From the NCBI GenBank assembly GCA_959347315.1, contig OY365813.1, forward strand, positions 18,383,730-18,447,729: a stretch of 64,000 bases of DNA. The letters run 5' to 3'. The notes beneath the pieces were generated by a model, which was not told the origin of the DNA, did no database searches, and saw nothing but the letters and a program-made list of their open reading frames with translations. Below are positions 1 through 10,290 of this stretch, in pieces (the first letter of the stretch is position 1; the number at the start of each line of letters is the position of its first letter). The translations under genes were made by a program, and so were the position numbers. The DNA comes from Bimastos eiseni (Eukaryota; Annelida; Clitellata; Crassiclitellata; Lumbricidae).

Positions 1-479
1 TCCAGCATGTGGCCATCCTGGTCTCGTATGTTTACACTGTGGGCCTTCCACAGATGCACCTTCAGTGACGCCATGCTGCCAAATATGGCGCCGCACGTCT
101 TGCACATCGAAGAGTTCGTCTGATGCAGCAGCTCGTGCTTCTCAAGATTCTCCAGCCACGAGAAGGTGGCCGAACAGACCTTACAGCGGAACTTGTATTC
201 GTCCAGGTGTGCGGCGCTGTGATGATCGTACAGCTCTCTCACCTGTCCGAAGACGGCGCCGCACACCTTGCACACCTGAGCCTTGCCGCTCGGCTCGCAC
301 CCCATGCCGAGGTGGGACTTATACTGTTGGTCAGTCTCGAAGACTTTGCTGCACGAAGTACATGCGAAGTCTGGCCTGTCATGAGTGGCTTCGTGCAAGA
401 CAAGATCACGTTCCGAGACGAAGAGGAGTTTGCAGACGAGACACCGGTGTCTGAACCAAAGTCGCCGATCCACCATCAT
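1..479 (-). CDS. C2H2 zinc-finger protein, partial (runs off left edge)
   Basis: The minus strand is open from position 479 to the window edge and encodes five consecutive zinc fingers. Finger 1 is C-x2-C-x12-H-x3-H. Finger 2 has Cys as its last ligand (C-x2-C-x12-H-x4-C). Fingers 3 and 5 are C-x2-C-x12-H-x4-H, and finger 4 is C-x2-C-x12-H-x3-H. Most carry the usual aromatic residue and Leu in the finger core. The linkers are not the canonical TGEKP type, so this is not a simple KRAB-like tandem array. The first ATG on this strand is at 479-477 (tandem ATG ATG). Possible splice acceptors just upstream or downstream (TATAG near 497, TTCAG near 454) mean it may be an internal exon. The likely role is nuclear DNA or RNA binding; the exact family is not recognised. 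Plus-strand open frames over this segment are its shadows. Confidence 0.8.
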   Translation of the reverse strand, partial: MMVDRRLWFRHRCLVCKLLFVSERDLVLHEATHDRPDFACTSCSKVFETDQQYKSHLGMGCEPSGKAQVCKVCGAVFGQVRELYDHHSAAHLDEYKFRCKVCSATFSWLENLEKHELLHQTNSSMCKTCGAIFGSMASLKVHLWKAHSVNIRDQDGHML

Positions 480-599
480 GCAGTGATTACGAAATCTATA
501 TTTGAGAACCAAAATAACAAAAACTACATAATCTACAATTCACTAATTAACTATCAAATATAAATAATTAAAACAGCGTATATTACTTAATATTAATCC

Positions 600-740
600 C
601 AAGCCGAGGAGGGACTTGTACTGCTGGCCAGTCTCGAAGACTTGTAGTCCACTGCAAGGTCTGTTCAGCCACCTTCTCGTGGCTGGAGAATCTTGAGAAG
701 CACGAGCTGCTGCATCAGACGAATTATTCGATGTGCAAAT
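600..740. pseudogene. Scrambled, partly inverted copy of the zinc-finger exon
   Basis: Positions about 601-645 are a diverged direct copy of about 303-350. Positions about 648-738 are an inverted copy of about 99-193, and so carry a finger in the plus orientation. The two pieces are fused at about 646. Neither continues into an open zinc-finger frame, so it is a non-coding rearranged fragment. Identity looks close to 90 percent by eye, which suggests a fairly recent duplication. Confidence 0.75.
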
Positions 741-3442
741 ATTAATAAGTTGCAGAAGACTACTTTGATCGGAGCATCAAACCATAGCCACATCAATCGG
801 TAAATGCAACGAATACTGTCCCTGTCTTCCTAAAGTAACTAATTAAGCACATTTAGGGCCGACCATATTATTTATTTTAGGAACAGTATTCTTCGCATTT
901 ACCCATCAATCTAGAGTACCCACATTAGCATATTTTTGTATTTGTTTATAAGGCATACGTTTATAATGCATAACGCGATAAGCAATAAACTCTCAAAACG
1001 TCACGCATAGAACCGAACAAACATACCGAATCTTAAACCAACAAAAGCCAGATATTAATAAAAACGAATAATTAATTCCTGAGTCGTAAAAGCTCACGAA
1101 CACACTCAACACGGCGCTATATAAGCCGCTGAAAACACGCACTGCTGCTCGCAACAGCTAATTCAGATGACTTAAAACTCTCGTACTGCGCAATCCTGAG
1201 AAAATAGATATACCTGTTGCGAAACTTATTTGTGTCACACCAAACCTTCCACCAAATCACACACAAAATTTTTTTAAATGCTAAAAACCTCTAGCTTATT
1301 AAATAAGTATAATTACGATCGCATTATAGTCTCACTGATGCCGTGTGAATTAACTGATGAATATTCATGAATACTAAGCTACGCACATAGACATCATATA
1401 TTACTTAGACTGCCGAAGACCACGGCGGCGTCGATTTAAAACCGACTCAATGAAGGTCACGGAATTGTGGGTAAAGATTTGGTAGAAAGCCGGCCACTCG
1501 TTCGCTTCCTCTACGATGTTCGTTAATCTTGTAAAGCTCATAGCAACCTCATGATTAAAATTTTAAGCTTAAATAGGGCCTACTGCTGTTCATATAATTA
1601 TTTACGAAGTCCGTTAGCAGGCATTAGGCCGTATTTGTTTGTTTATTAGTTCAGAATGCGAGTTATATAAATATTATGATTAGGCCTACTTCTGGTCAGA
1701 TTAGCAGGCGTTGCTGCTTGGCTATTACAAATTGAGGATCCATTAAGTTCATAGCCCTGGATATTAAATTTAGTAACTTATGGCAGTTAGCAGAAAAGTC
1801 AAATAAGCATCAGGCTATTTTTGGATTCGTATTTCCATCGTGTGTGTGTACCGATGATTTGTGAACATGATTTCTCTAGGTTGTTCTGTGAGTGTCAACG
1901 GCATCACCATTAGATTCCTGGCGTCTGACATCCTTCACATTTCTTTCCATTATATATTGAGGAACTGCAAAATTCAGACTTGCATATTCAATACACTTAA
2001 TTTTCATTAGATTAGCAGAACTATAGGCAGTGTTTTAAGAGGCTCAGAGCAGTTCTTTGAGATAGTATTGAGATGAAGCTTTTGAGCGACAATTTAGAAG
2101 CTTAAAGTTAACGACTGCGGTACTAAGCATTAGGAACTTCCATTTTCTTGATTTTGACACATGAAGATAGATGGGCAATTCACTCCCTGATCTTCCAACT
2201 TGCAGTCTGTGAACCTGTGAACTTAATACAATTGGGTTAGCTGCCAATTGGTGCAGAAACTTGCAGAAACTTTCTACCTTGGTGGGGATTTTAACCTGGT
2301 AGCATAACAAACGTTTGGCAATACTAATCGTTGAAATATTATGCAGTCTGAACTTCAAGAACTGGATTCAACACCAAAGCATCATCACTCTGACCAGCAA
2401 ATCATAGGTCATAAACAAGAAGTAATTATTTTATCAATACTTTCTTCAGAGTAAGTCTGTAATCTCAAGATGCCCTTACTGGGCTACAGGCCTACACCAT
2501 ATTGGTTAATAACAAGCATGTACTATAAGTGGCTGGGAAACCACTGCAGCTTTTCATTAAAGTTCCAAGATGTGGCAATGCAAAAATCTCACTTCTGCCA
2601 ACTTAAACAATAACTTTTTAATCACGAACAACAAAAATGAAACTCGTTAAAAAGTAAGTGAAACCAATACACATATGCAACAGTAACTTGTGACTACAGT
2701 AATTAAATAATAAAATGACAGACTGCGATGGGCATGTCACACAAATCCACATACAGAGAACAACAGATGAACATCGAGTGACCAAGTGAGCTGAAGAACT
2801 GCACATAAATGCTATTCCTGTGATCTCAAATCACTAGATTAGCAAATTTTCTATTAAAAAAGGATCTGCCGTTCAGGATAAGTAAGAGTTTGTCTTTGGG
2901 TGGGAGGATAATATGGTTGTAATTCTCATGGTTATACCTGATATTAAAGTACTATCGACCATGATACCTCTGCTATTAAAAATTGACGCTACAAAAGTTT
3001 ACTGTGACGTAGCGCATAAATAATTTAACGTCATGAATAATTACGATAATACATAACCTGCCTACATACTGCAGTAACTATAAACGTATAAGCCTAATCA
3101 TGCTACAAGAATGCTAAATTAGTTTCAATGGACTTCAGTACACCTTAATTAGATTGAAACAGATTTTTATTTGTTTTCGTCGTAGAGGTATGGATTGTTA
3201 ATTACTCTGACTGCATGAAAGCACATATCTTAATTTAAATTGAAACTGGTTTATGTTTTTTTTCGTCGTAGAAGTATTGCCTTGTTAGGAGCTGGTTAAC
3301 GTTTAGGCTATAAAATTTATATAAGAGCATGTACGTAGATCTTAGGCCTAATAGGTTGCCAATATGTTGCGTGTTATACTTTCGAACATAGACGCCCTAG
3401 TTATACGATTCAGATTCTCAAGGACTTCTGCAGAAAATGGAT
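741..3442. other. Intergenic, AT-rich, no gene recognised
   Basis: This is low-complexity AT-rich DNA between the zinc-finger locus and the hydrolase gene. The short minus-strand open frames at 2044-2358 and 2618-2806 have no recognisable domain. A plausible TATA-like stretch is near 1118. The 5' leader of the hydrolase gene must begin somewhere before 3473, but I cannot place its transcription start. Confidence 0.5.
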
Positions 3443-3472
3443 TGATTACTGACCCGTTGTGGAGCCGTTTTT

Positions 3473-4344
3473 ATGACGCTACAATATTTCGTAATTCCGT
3501 CGTCCATGGCCTCTAAACAGCTGGATGATTCCGGAAGTGTTTCGGATGCAACGCCAGACTCATCCGTTCATCCACACCAGAAGGATGCAGCATCGCAGAC
3601 GATGCGGCTCCTTCTGCGGCAGCAGCCGGTCAGCGCGAAACCGTCTGAACCGTCGATCTTCGAATATGTCGAGGTCAATTACCGCGAACTGAAGTTGTCC
3701 GAGATGCTCTGCCTCTGCTTCTGCGGCATCTGCTGCCCGCGAAGGACGGCCTCGACCCTGGCCTTCTGGCCGCCGTGTCCTCCCACCTACCAGTTCTACT
3801 ACGACGAAGACACGGCGAGGATGCGCATCATCCTCGAGGACACTGCGCTGTCTCCCTACTCCGTGGATTTCTTTGAGAACGTCTACCGTCTGGAGGTCTT
3901 CACCGCCACGTCGGCGATCAATGGGAACTCGATCGCCTGCGTCCACATGTCCTGCGTCGATCATCCCAAGTACACGATCCTCAGGAGCCACTCCAACGCC
4001 GTGGACATCGGGCAGGACATCGACTTCGGAGCAGTCGTTGGGTTGGAATGCCAATGCAATTACGTCATCTACGACTATTCCGGTTACGGACGGAGCACGG
4101 GAAAGTCCTCTGAGAGGAACCTCTACGTTGACGCAGCGGCCGTCTTCCAGGAGCTCCTTTTCAGGTATCGACTGGAGCCGAGCGACGTCGTGCTATGCGG
4201 AAATAGTATAGGAACCGTTCCTACTGTTGACCTTGCGACGAAGTTCGAAGTCGCCGGAGTAATCCTCTGCTGTCCACTGGCTTCCGCTCTCAGAACGGTC
4301 TTCCCGTGCGTCAGTCATACTTGGTTCTTCGATTCATTCCCAAA
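3473..4344 (+). CDS. ABHD17-like alpha/beta hydrolase, exon 1
   Basis: This is the first coding exon of a serine hydrolase of the ABHD17 (FAM108) family, whose known members remove palmitate from membrane proteins at the plasma membrane and endosomes. An in-frame TGA at 3443-3445 bounds the frame, so translation starts at 3473 or at the second Met at 3506. A cysteine cluster (C80, C82, C84, C87, C88) followed by a Leu-Ala-Phe-x-Pro-Pro segment matches the palmitoylated N-terminal anchor of the family. The family landmarks YDYSGYG and GNSIGTVPTVDLA are present, with nucleophile Ser245. Two oddities stand out: about 75 extra residues precede the Cys cluster, and the usual SHGNAVD motif reads SHSNAVD. 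The exon ends in phase 2 at a GTAAGT donor. It lies on the same strand as the Slit gene downstream. Confidence 0.88.
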
Positions 4345-5121
4345 GTAAGTAATCGTATGCCTATTTGTAATTAGCGGCTTCTATTGCGCAGGTGTTCAGT
4401 GTTCGATAAATCAAATGATGGTGCACCAGAGTCAAGAGACGACCAGGTGAACGCCCAAGAACCAGCTTAATTGTAACAAATAGGCGAAGTTCAAAGAGAA
4501 AGCTTAAGGCGACGACGAAATGACTTTAAGGAACTAGTGGAACGGAAACACACACGACGAGAGTTTCGCAATCTAGATCCGGCGTCCAGACTCCAGGCCC
4601 GCATGGAGGAGGGACAAAAGGCAAATGCCCAGAGTCCAAGTGATTTCTACGGGGTATGACCGGACCAGCAATCAACTTGTGAATAATAGTATTATAATCA
4701 GTTATACAAAGTTTATGATTTATGTAAATTGTATATGCCTCTTTTAACATAATCTAACTGACACGTACTTGACCACAATCAGTTTTAACTTCGAGCGTCT
4801 GATTATTAGCGCACTTATCAATTTTTGATTGATTATGTGACAAGTCCACGCCCACTTCCTCCTAAGAGTCCCGTGACTGATATCTGCCTCGGGGCCCGGA
4901 ATTTCTCTGCGTATTGGGCCTGGAAATTCTGTCAACAAAGCGACTCGAGGAACAATTCTTGTTTTTCGTATGACCAGATACTATGACCAGACACTATCTT
5001 TATTCAGATAAAGATAGTGCCATTTACGTTCCATCCTGAAGATATAACACAAACAATCAATGTCAACCAATTCAAAAGATAACCTGTTATACATTATAAC
5101 GTCTATTTGTAAACGCTACAG
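4345..5121. other. Intron of the ABHD17-like gene
   Basis: The intron has a GTAAGT donor and a CTACAG acceptor. It contains, at about 4851-4935, a fragment of the dispersed repeat that forms a minisatellite at 18.3-18.6 kb. Its short open frames have no recognisable domain. Confidence 0.8.
4851..4935 (+). repeat. Fragment of dispersed GGAATTTCTCTG repeat
   Basis: It shares the leader CCCGTGACTGAT and the core GGCCCGGAATTTCTCTGC with the array at 18329-18552. Only two core units are present here. Confidence 0.6.
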
Positions 5122-5347
5122 CATCGAGAAAGTGTCGAAGATTACCTCTCCCGTACTCATCATTCACGGCACCGAGGACAAAGTGATTCGGATCAAGGAC
5201 GCTGTCGACATCTACCGGAGTTGTCCGACGGCAGTCACTCCTCTGTGGATCGAAGGAGCAGGACACAACGACGTCCAGTATCACATCCTCTTCCACCAAC
5301 GCATCCGGCAATTCATCGACGTCGACCTATGCAAGACAGAAGTATAG
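5122..5347 (+). CDS. ABHD17-like alpha/beta hydrolase, exon 2 (C-terminus)
   Basis: The acceptor (CTACAG) joins in phase and recreates the family segment FPNIEKVSKITSPVLIIHG. The exon carries the catalytic acid in TEDKV (Asp310 counted from Met 3473) and the catalytic His in GAGHND (His339). It ends at TAG 5345-5347, giving a protein of about 365 residues (354 from the second Met). Human ABHD17 proteins are about 310-330 residues; the difference is the N-terminal extension. The full Ser-Asp-His set argues for an active enzyme rather than a pseudogene. Confidence 0.88.
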
Positions 5348-5349
5348 CC

Positions 5350-5660
5350 CTATGAGGCCTATTGTGTCTATAGAGTCTGTTATTAAACCTTCATGTATGG
5401 GTCTATAATAGTCCTATGGGGCTGTTGTTAAGCCTACACTGCATATATAGGGTTTATTAGTAGTCCTAAAGGGCCTATATTTAAACCTATATATATAGGG
5501 TCTATCATAATAGTAGTCCTATAGTTGGGGCCCATTAGGGCTGCGCAAGACAAAAAGCATGAACCTTTAGGGTATATTAATAAACCTGTAGGGTCTATTA
5601 GTAGTCCCATGGATGGGGTCTATTTTTAGGCTATGCGGCCTATTATTAGGCCGAACTCAG
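5350..5660 (+). repeat. Degenerate repeat after the hydrolase stop codon
   Basis: Irregular repeats of a unit like TATAGGGTCTATTAGTAGTCC fill the region right after the stop codon, so at least some should lie in the 3' UTR. One AATAAA hexamer sits at 5579-5584 and is a candidate poly(A) signal, but it is itself inside the repeat. Confidence 0.6.
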
Positions 5661-6076
5661 GCAGCCATGTTTGTTTAACCATTCAGGGCCCTTCCGTGTG
5701 TGTCTTTGTCGCCCTAAGTTTTGGCAGCTGTTAGTGTATAGTATACCCAAATCCTGGTTCCTTTTAAAAGCATCTAGCTCCAGAAACTTGCTACATACAT
5801 CCGGTCTATAGTAGGCTAACAGAGTGTCCTAAGCCTATTATCATCATTAGACCGTTATGCTAGAGACATCAATGGTTTTGAATTGCGCGACAATAAGGTT
5901 TAACAAGATCAGCACGATAAGATTTGTCGCATTTGGTTGTGATCCCTGAGTTCTATTTATCACCTTAGGTCTAATTGGCAGATTGTCAAATGTTCTTACT
6001 AGGACACAATCGTCTATTATTAATCGAAAAAGTTGTCTGGGCCTACATCTGGACTACATCTGGGCCTACATCTGGA

Positions 6077-6122
<46 letters not shown>

Positions 6123-6397
6123 TTCATACAACACGTAACACTTAATAAAAAGCCAAATTTTTAAAAGTAGGGAAGGTTTTTATCAGAAGTTACTCATTAA
6201 TTATTTAATGCCATGTATAATGTTGTTAAAACTCTTGTTATACTTTTAACTGTAAAGCTAGCATAGTTTCAGCCAAAGTTTACAACAAATGGAGTGATCA
6301 GAGTGGCATAAAAATGATAAAATTGAGACTTAAATTTTAATATATGGGGCCTAGAATTTTGAACACGGGCAATTTGGTCGCTTGTTTGTACAAATCG

Positions 6398-6480
6398 TAA
6401 TCTCTAAACTTCTAAAGCGCCACTCGAAGGCGAGGCGCAGGACATCCGTTTATTCCCGAGCTCTGTTTTGCTAATAGAGG
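6398..6480 (-). repeat. Dispersed repeat family C (LINE/SINE 3' end)
   Basis: This copy carries the phrases AATCGTAATCTC and CTTCTAAAGCGCCACTCG, shared with copies at 46.6, 53.8, 61.8 and 63.1 kb. The inverse orientation is present at 9.04, 14.28, 22.4 and 42.7 kb. The sense strand ends in a short (ATTACG)n tail, so copies written here with AATCGTAATC are minus-strand. Confidence 0.65.
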
Positions 6481-7391
6481 TTGTCAGAAGGCGGCCCAAG
6501 CCCAGTTTCCAGATAGTGAGAAGAGGCAGAGTATAATTATATGTCTAGCTCGTTAATGAAGCAGATGTTTGGGTGATTAAGAACAGAGTTAGAATGAATA
6601 TTCATGACGTCACAGTGACGTATTTAGCAACATCCCTTATCTGATTGAGTGAACGTGACTCCAATAATTATTATGTGGCCCATTTTCAGACAACACCAAA
6701 TATCTTCCGTAGTGGTAGTGCATGCAAACTGCCGGCTGTCCGACAGACGGTTGACTGGCACTTATGAATATTCTTGAATGGCTAGCCCAAGTGCACGCTG
6801 CTTGCAATATTTTGCTTTGCCAATTGCTAACAATTGAATATAAAAGTAGGCTACTTTAGTTGCTGAAAGGAAATACAGGTTATGAATGGATCCAGGGTTT
6901 ATCGACAGCTTTTGTGTGTAATAAGTTTATTTAACGACGCATCCATGACAAGGATGATATGCATTATTGACAGCTTATGACAACAGAGGTCTCTACCGTC
7001 GACACAAATTTGCTTGGCGTATTACAGCAGCTTAAAACAGAGAACGCTCAGAATTACAAAGCAAGTATTAAATATACAGAATACTCAAAAGAAAATTAAA
7101 TATACTTGTACTTAACGTACTCTTTTGGGTATTTTATAAAGGGTCTACTAAAGCATTGCTCAACTCAAAATCTCTAATGCTGTTTCAGTATGTAGTATTT
7201 GTATTTACAATACAACGTAATTAATAATGTTATTCAATTGTATTTTAAGTTCAAGTACTACATACTGAGATTGTATTTAATTGATATTTTAGTAGTTAAA
7301 TACTTAGCAGAACAGCTTACACGACCCTCGTGCTATCCAATTTCGCGCTCCATATTCGCTAGGTGACGCTTGCATGCTCTAGAACTATACA

Positions 7392-7421
7392 GCCATTGGT
7401 TGTCGCTTTTCGACCAATGGC
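7392..7421. promoter_or_regulatory. Paired inverted CCAAT boxes (NF-Y-like)
   Basis: GCCATTGGT and ACCAATGGC form a perfect 9-base inverted repeat with a 12-base loop, giving a CCAAT box on each strand. It lies about 2 kb upstream of the Slit ATG, just before a CpG-rich stretch. A role in Slit transcription is inferred from position only. Confidence 0.35.
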
Positions 7422-7640
7422 GTAAGGCTTTCCTTCAAAACGACTCATTCCAATACAGTAACTGGAAAGCTCGCCTTGAGCATCATCACCCAGGCAGGCA
7501 GCGTTAGGACTTGATCCTAAACTCCGACATAGTATTGCAGCTATCTGGAAGCGCCAACCGGTCAGCATCGTTGAATAAGTCTTTACCAATTAATTAAGTA
7601 ATTAAGTTATCCGATCAGTGCTACTACAAGAGTCTTTGTA

Positions 7641-9127
7641 GGGAAAGTTACGCCGATTTTGAGAAGTATCGGAGGATGTTGGATTTTACGTAAAGCAAGA
7701 TGTTCGCGCGCAGAAGATCGTTAGGAGATCGAGCGAAAAGCACTAGCCGAGCGAAGGATGTTTTTGACGGCGTCTGGAGCGGAAAGCGAAGTAGTTGGTC
7801 GGCGGTCTGTTACGGTTGAAGAATTTCTACAGTAATTCGTCCACACTTCTGCGTCGGATTATGATTCTCAGTACTACTTTATGTATGCATAATGCGATCA
7901 TCGATAAAAGTCAGCGCTCTTGAATAAGCTAGGACCCTGCCCTTTTGATTTCGAGTGGCAATTTGGATGTTTTGCGCTTGCGACTAAGAGATTAAGGATT
8001 ATGCTGACGTGCGTCTGTTGAATCCTGCGGCGATGAAGCGTGACGATGGATGCAGTTGAGCGATTCTGCTACTTAGATGAAGCTGCTTGGGGCTGATGAG
8101 ACAGAACGTTCTTCAGCTACCAGCGTTCTTATAAGCTGCAGAGATTACGCTGTAACGTGTAAATTGTGAATATTCTGATGATTTACCGGGAGAGGCATAT
8201 CGGATAGATCTACGGCGTGCAGGCCTATATCACGCGTAGGCCTTCGTAGGTCTACCCGAACATACCTTATAATTGGACAGTATGTTACATAGGCCTAGAC
8301 TTCAGTCTGTAGATTATATGAAAATCGAGGTAATAGGCCTACAATGAAATAGTCCCACAGGCCTACGCAGCTGGGCCTACAATCGTTCGTTTTGGACTAT
8401 CCCACCGTGGAGATGGGATCACGATTCAAGCCTTTAACCATCGTTTCTAGTTAAGAAAAAACTTGCTGAATTGGAGGCGATGATTGAGTATAATTGGCAA
8501 GCTAATTAGCTGAGTAGCGAGTTGGTCTCCAAAACAGCATCAAAATCGACTTCTTTGGATTTATGTAGCGGTCAGTCGAGTCGACAACACTGCGAAGCGG
8601 CTCCACTTCTCTATAGCTTCCGAAAGTTTCGAAACGAACCTCTGGATTACTTTAGTTGGTCACGGATAGATCTCTTAATTAGCACGTGTGCCGCGGCTCG
8701 TTTGCGAAGTTGTCTTCGAGAATGATAATTGATAAGCGCAGGCCTTCTTTGTAAGCCATTGATGAATTTTTAACATAAGAACAGTCTACGTAGCTAAAAC
8801 ATCCGCCTGAACATGCATATCCTAGATATATAATGTAGACCCAGATACATTATATTCCTAATACTATGGTTGCATAGATCTATAGATAGCTCGCTCTGGA
8901 ATATAGGATGCGTTCAAATGGAAATACATCGCAACTCAGCAGCTTTCCTCCGCCTTCCCCATCTGATCTCTATGGTAACCGGACTTCGATCTTCCGTTGA
9001 CCATTCTCTTTCAACCCTTCTGACTCGATGCAACGCTCGTGAATGAGCTGGTGCCCAAGCCTGGCTTTAGAACAGGGCTTTGGAAATTTTGAGATTACGA
9101 TTAGGCGTACAAGTAGTAGGCCCCTAG
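7641..9127. promoter_or_regulatory. CpG-rich region upstream of Slit: candidate promoter / 5' UTR
   Basis: About 7680-7880 is visibly richer in CG dinucleotides than its surroundings (GTTCGCGCGCAG and similar), and CpG remains frequent to about 8080. No long coding frame is present. This is where the promoter and a long 5' leader of Slit would be expected. From about 8210 to 8400 the 8-mer family around TAGGCCTA recurs many times. A family-C repeat lies at 9035-9108. Confidence 0.35.
9035..9108 (+). repeat. Dispersed repeat family C
   Basis: The order CGCTCGTGAATGAGCTGGTG, a GCGCT-like TTTAGAA block, then GAGATTACGATTA matches the family-C consensus in its sense orientation. Confidence 0.65.
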
Positions 9128-9215
9128 TAGTTTCAGTTTAACGACACCGTGCGATAAAAAAGATCATTAGCGTCACCCTCCTCCTTCGAACATGCTTGGG
9201 ACTGGCACTGCCTGA
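9128..9215 (-). repeat. Dispersed repeat family A, abutting Slit exon 1
   Basis: The reverse strand matches the family seen at 14.5, 20.7, 27.8, 37.5 and 40.0 kb: AGCAGTGCCAGTC, then a GGAGGAGGG block, CGCTAATGATC and CGTTTAACTGA. It ends directly before the Slit start region and probably lies in the promoter or 5' UTR. Confidence 0.75.
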
Positions 9216-9359
9216 GTGCAAACAGCGGAGGAGTTTATGCGATTACGAAAACTTGAAGGAACTGAACTTCTAGGAGGCGTGGATTATTCCTCCCAGCATT
9301 TTCGTCCCACCAAGGAATCTTCGAGTCTTCCCTACTGCTCCCTGTCTTCCCACTCAAGG

Positions 9360-9556
9360 ATGGCCGTGATAACTACCATGACGATGATGACGGTTATGGT
9401 GGTGGTGGCGGTGGTGGTGGATGCGGTCGGTGCCAATTCGACCGTGACCAGTGACAGGTGTCCAGACAGGTGCGTCTGTCAGGAGACGTCAATCGACTGT
9501 AGCTATCGCGGACTCACCTGGATTCCGGTCAACATTCCAGTGCCAACGGAGAGACT
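9360..9556 (+). CDS. slit: slit exon 1: signal peptide and LRRNT1
   Basis: The Met at 9360 has A at -3 and G at +4 and opens directly into a hydrophobic signal peptide ending near A25. The LRRNT cap follows, with Cys34, Cys38, Cys40 and Cys48. An in-frame ATG at 9237 would add 41 hydrophilic residues ahead of the signal sequence. The frame extends upstream to 9216 only through a GTG, so 9360 is preferred. The exon ends in phase 2 at GTGAGC. Confidence 0.88.
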
Positions 9557-9576
9557 GTGAGCATGCCACCACTCTT

Positions 9577-9654
<78 letters not shown>

Positions 9655-10253
9655 CATATATATGAATATCTTCGCCTAATTTTCCATCTTATTTCCCCTC
9701 CTCTCGTTTTTCTCCTTCTTCTCTTTATCTTTCTCCTCCCTTTTATCCTCCTCCCCTCCTCCTCTTTCTCCTCCATCTCCATGTTTGCTATTTCTTCTGA
9801 CTCTCCTCCATCTATTACTCCTCTTCTTCCGCCTTCTCATCCTCCTCCCTCTCCTTATCATCCCTCTCGGCCTTTCCCTCTCATCCCTAATTCTCTTAGC
9901 TTCTCCAAACACCGCATGTCACAGAGGGACCCCCGTCGCGTCCAGATCGTAGGGTGGGAATCCATGCAGCAAGTGTGAGTCATTCCCCGCCCTGCCCAAA
10001 TTTCTAGACCGACCCCTAAAACACCCAGTGGTCTCTGACATTCGCCCCGGGGTTCTCCGTCCCGACCCGAACCGCTTAGAGTCGTCTACCCTCGTACCAT
10101 TCGCCCATCATTCACTGGAATAAGATCACTCATAACACGTAGGTCTAAATAAAAACATCCTACCTTTGGAATATTACGAAATCATGTTAACAAACAGACG
10201 ATTCCTAATAACTGGTATACGTATCGACTGTGCTCTGAAATAGATGGGGGGGG

Positions 10254-10290
<37 letters not shown>

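Larger units (their letters stand above)
5661..7640. other. Intergenic region between hydrolase and Slit, distal part
   Basis: No gene was recognised. It contains a (TA)n run at 6079-6119, a family-C repeat at 6398-6480 (minus orientation), a cAMP-response-like palindrome TGACGTCA at 6605-6612, a TATAAAA at about 6840, and a paired CCAAT palindrome at 7392-7421. Any of these could belong to a distal Slit promoter, but nothing in the sequence proves it. Confidence 0.5.

Noticed and set aside
65..563. Plus-strand open frames of 129 and 146 codons
   Set aside because: They are antisense to the zinc-finger frame, whose regular Cys/His spacing on the minus strand is the real signal.
3560..4054. 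164-codon minus-strand frame over the hydrolase exon
   Set aside because: Antisense shadow of a GC-rich coding exon that shows clear family motifs on the plus strand.
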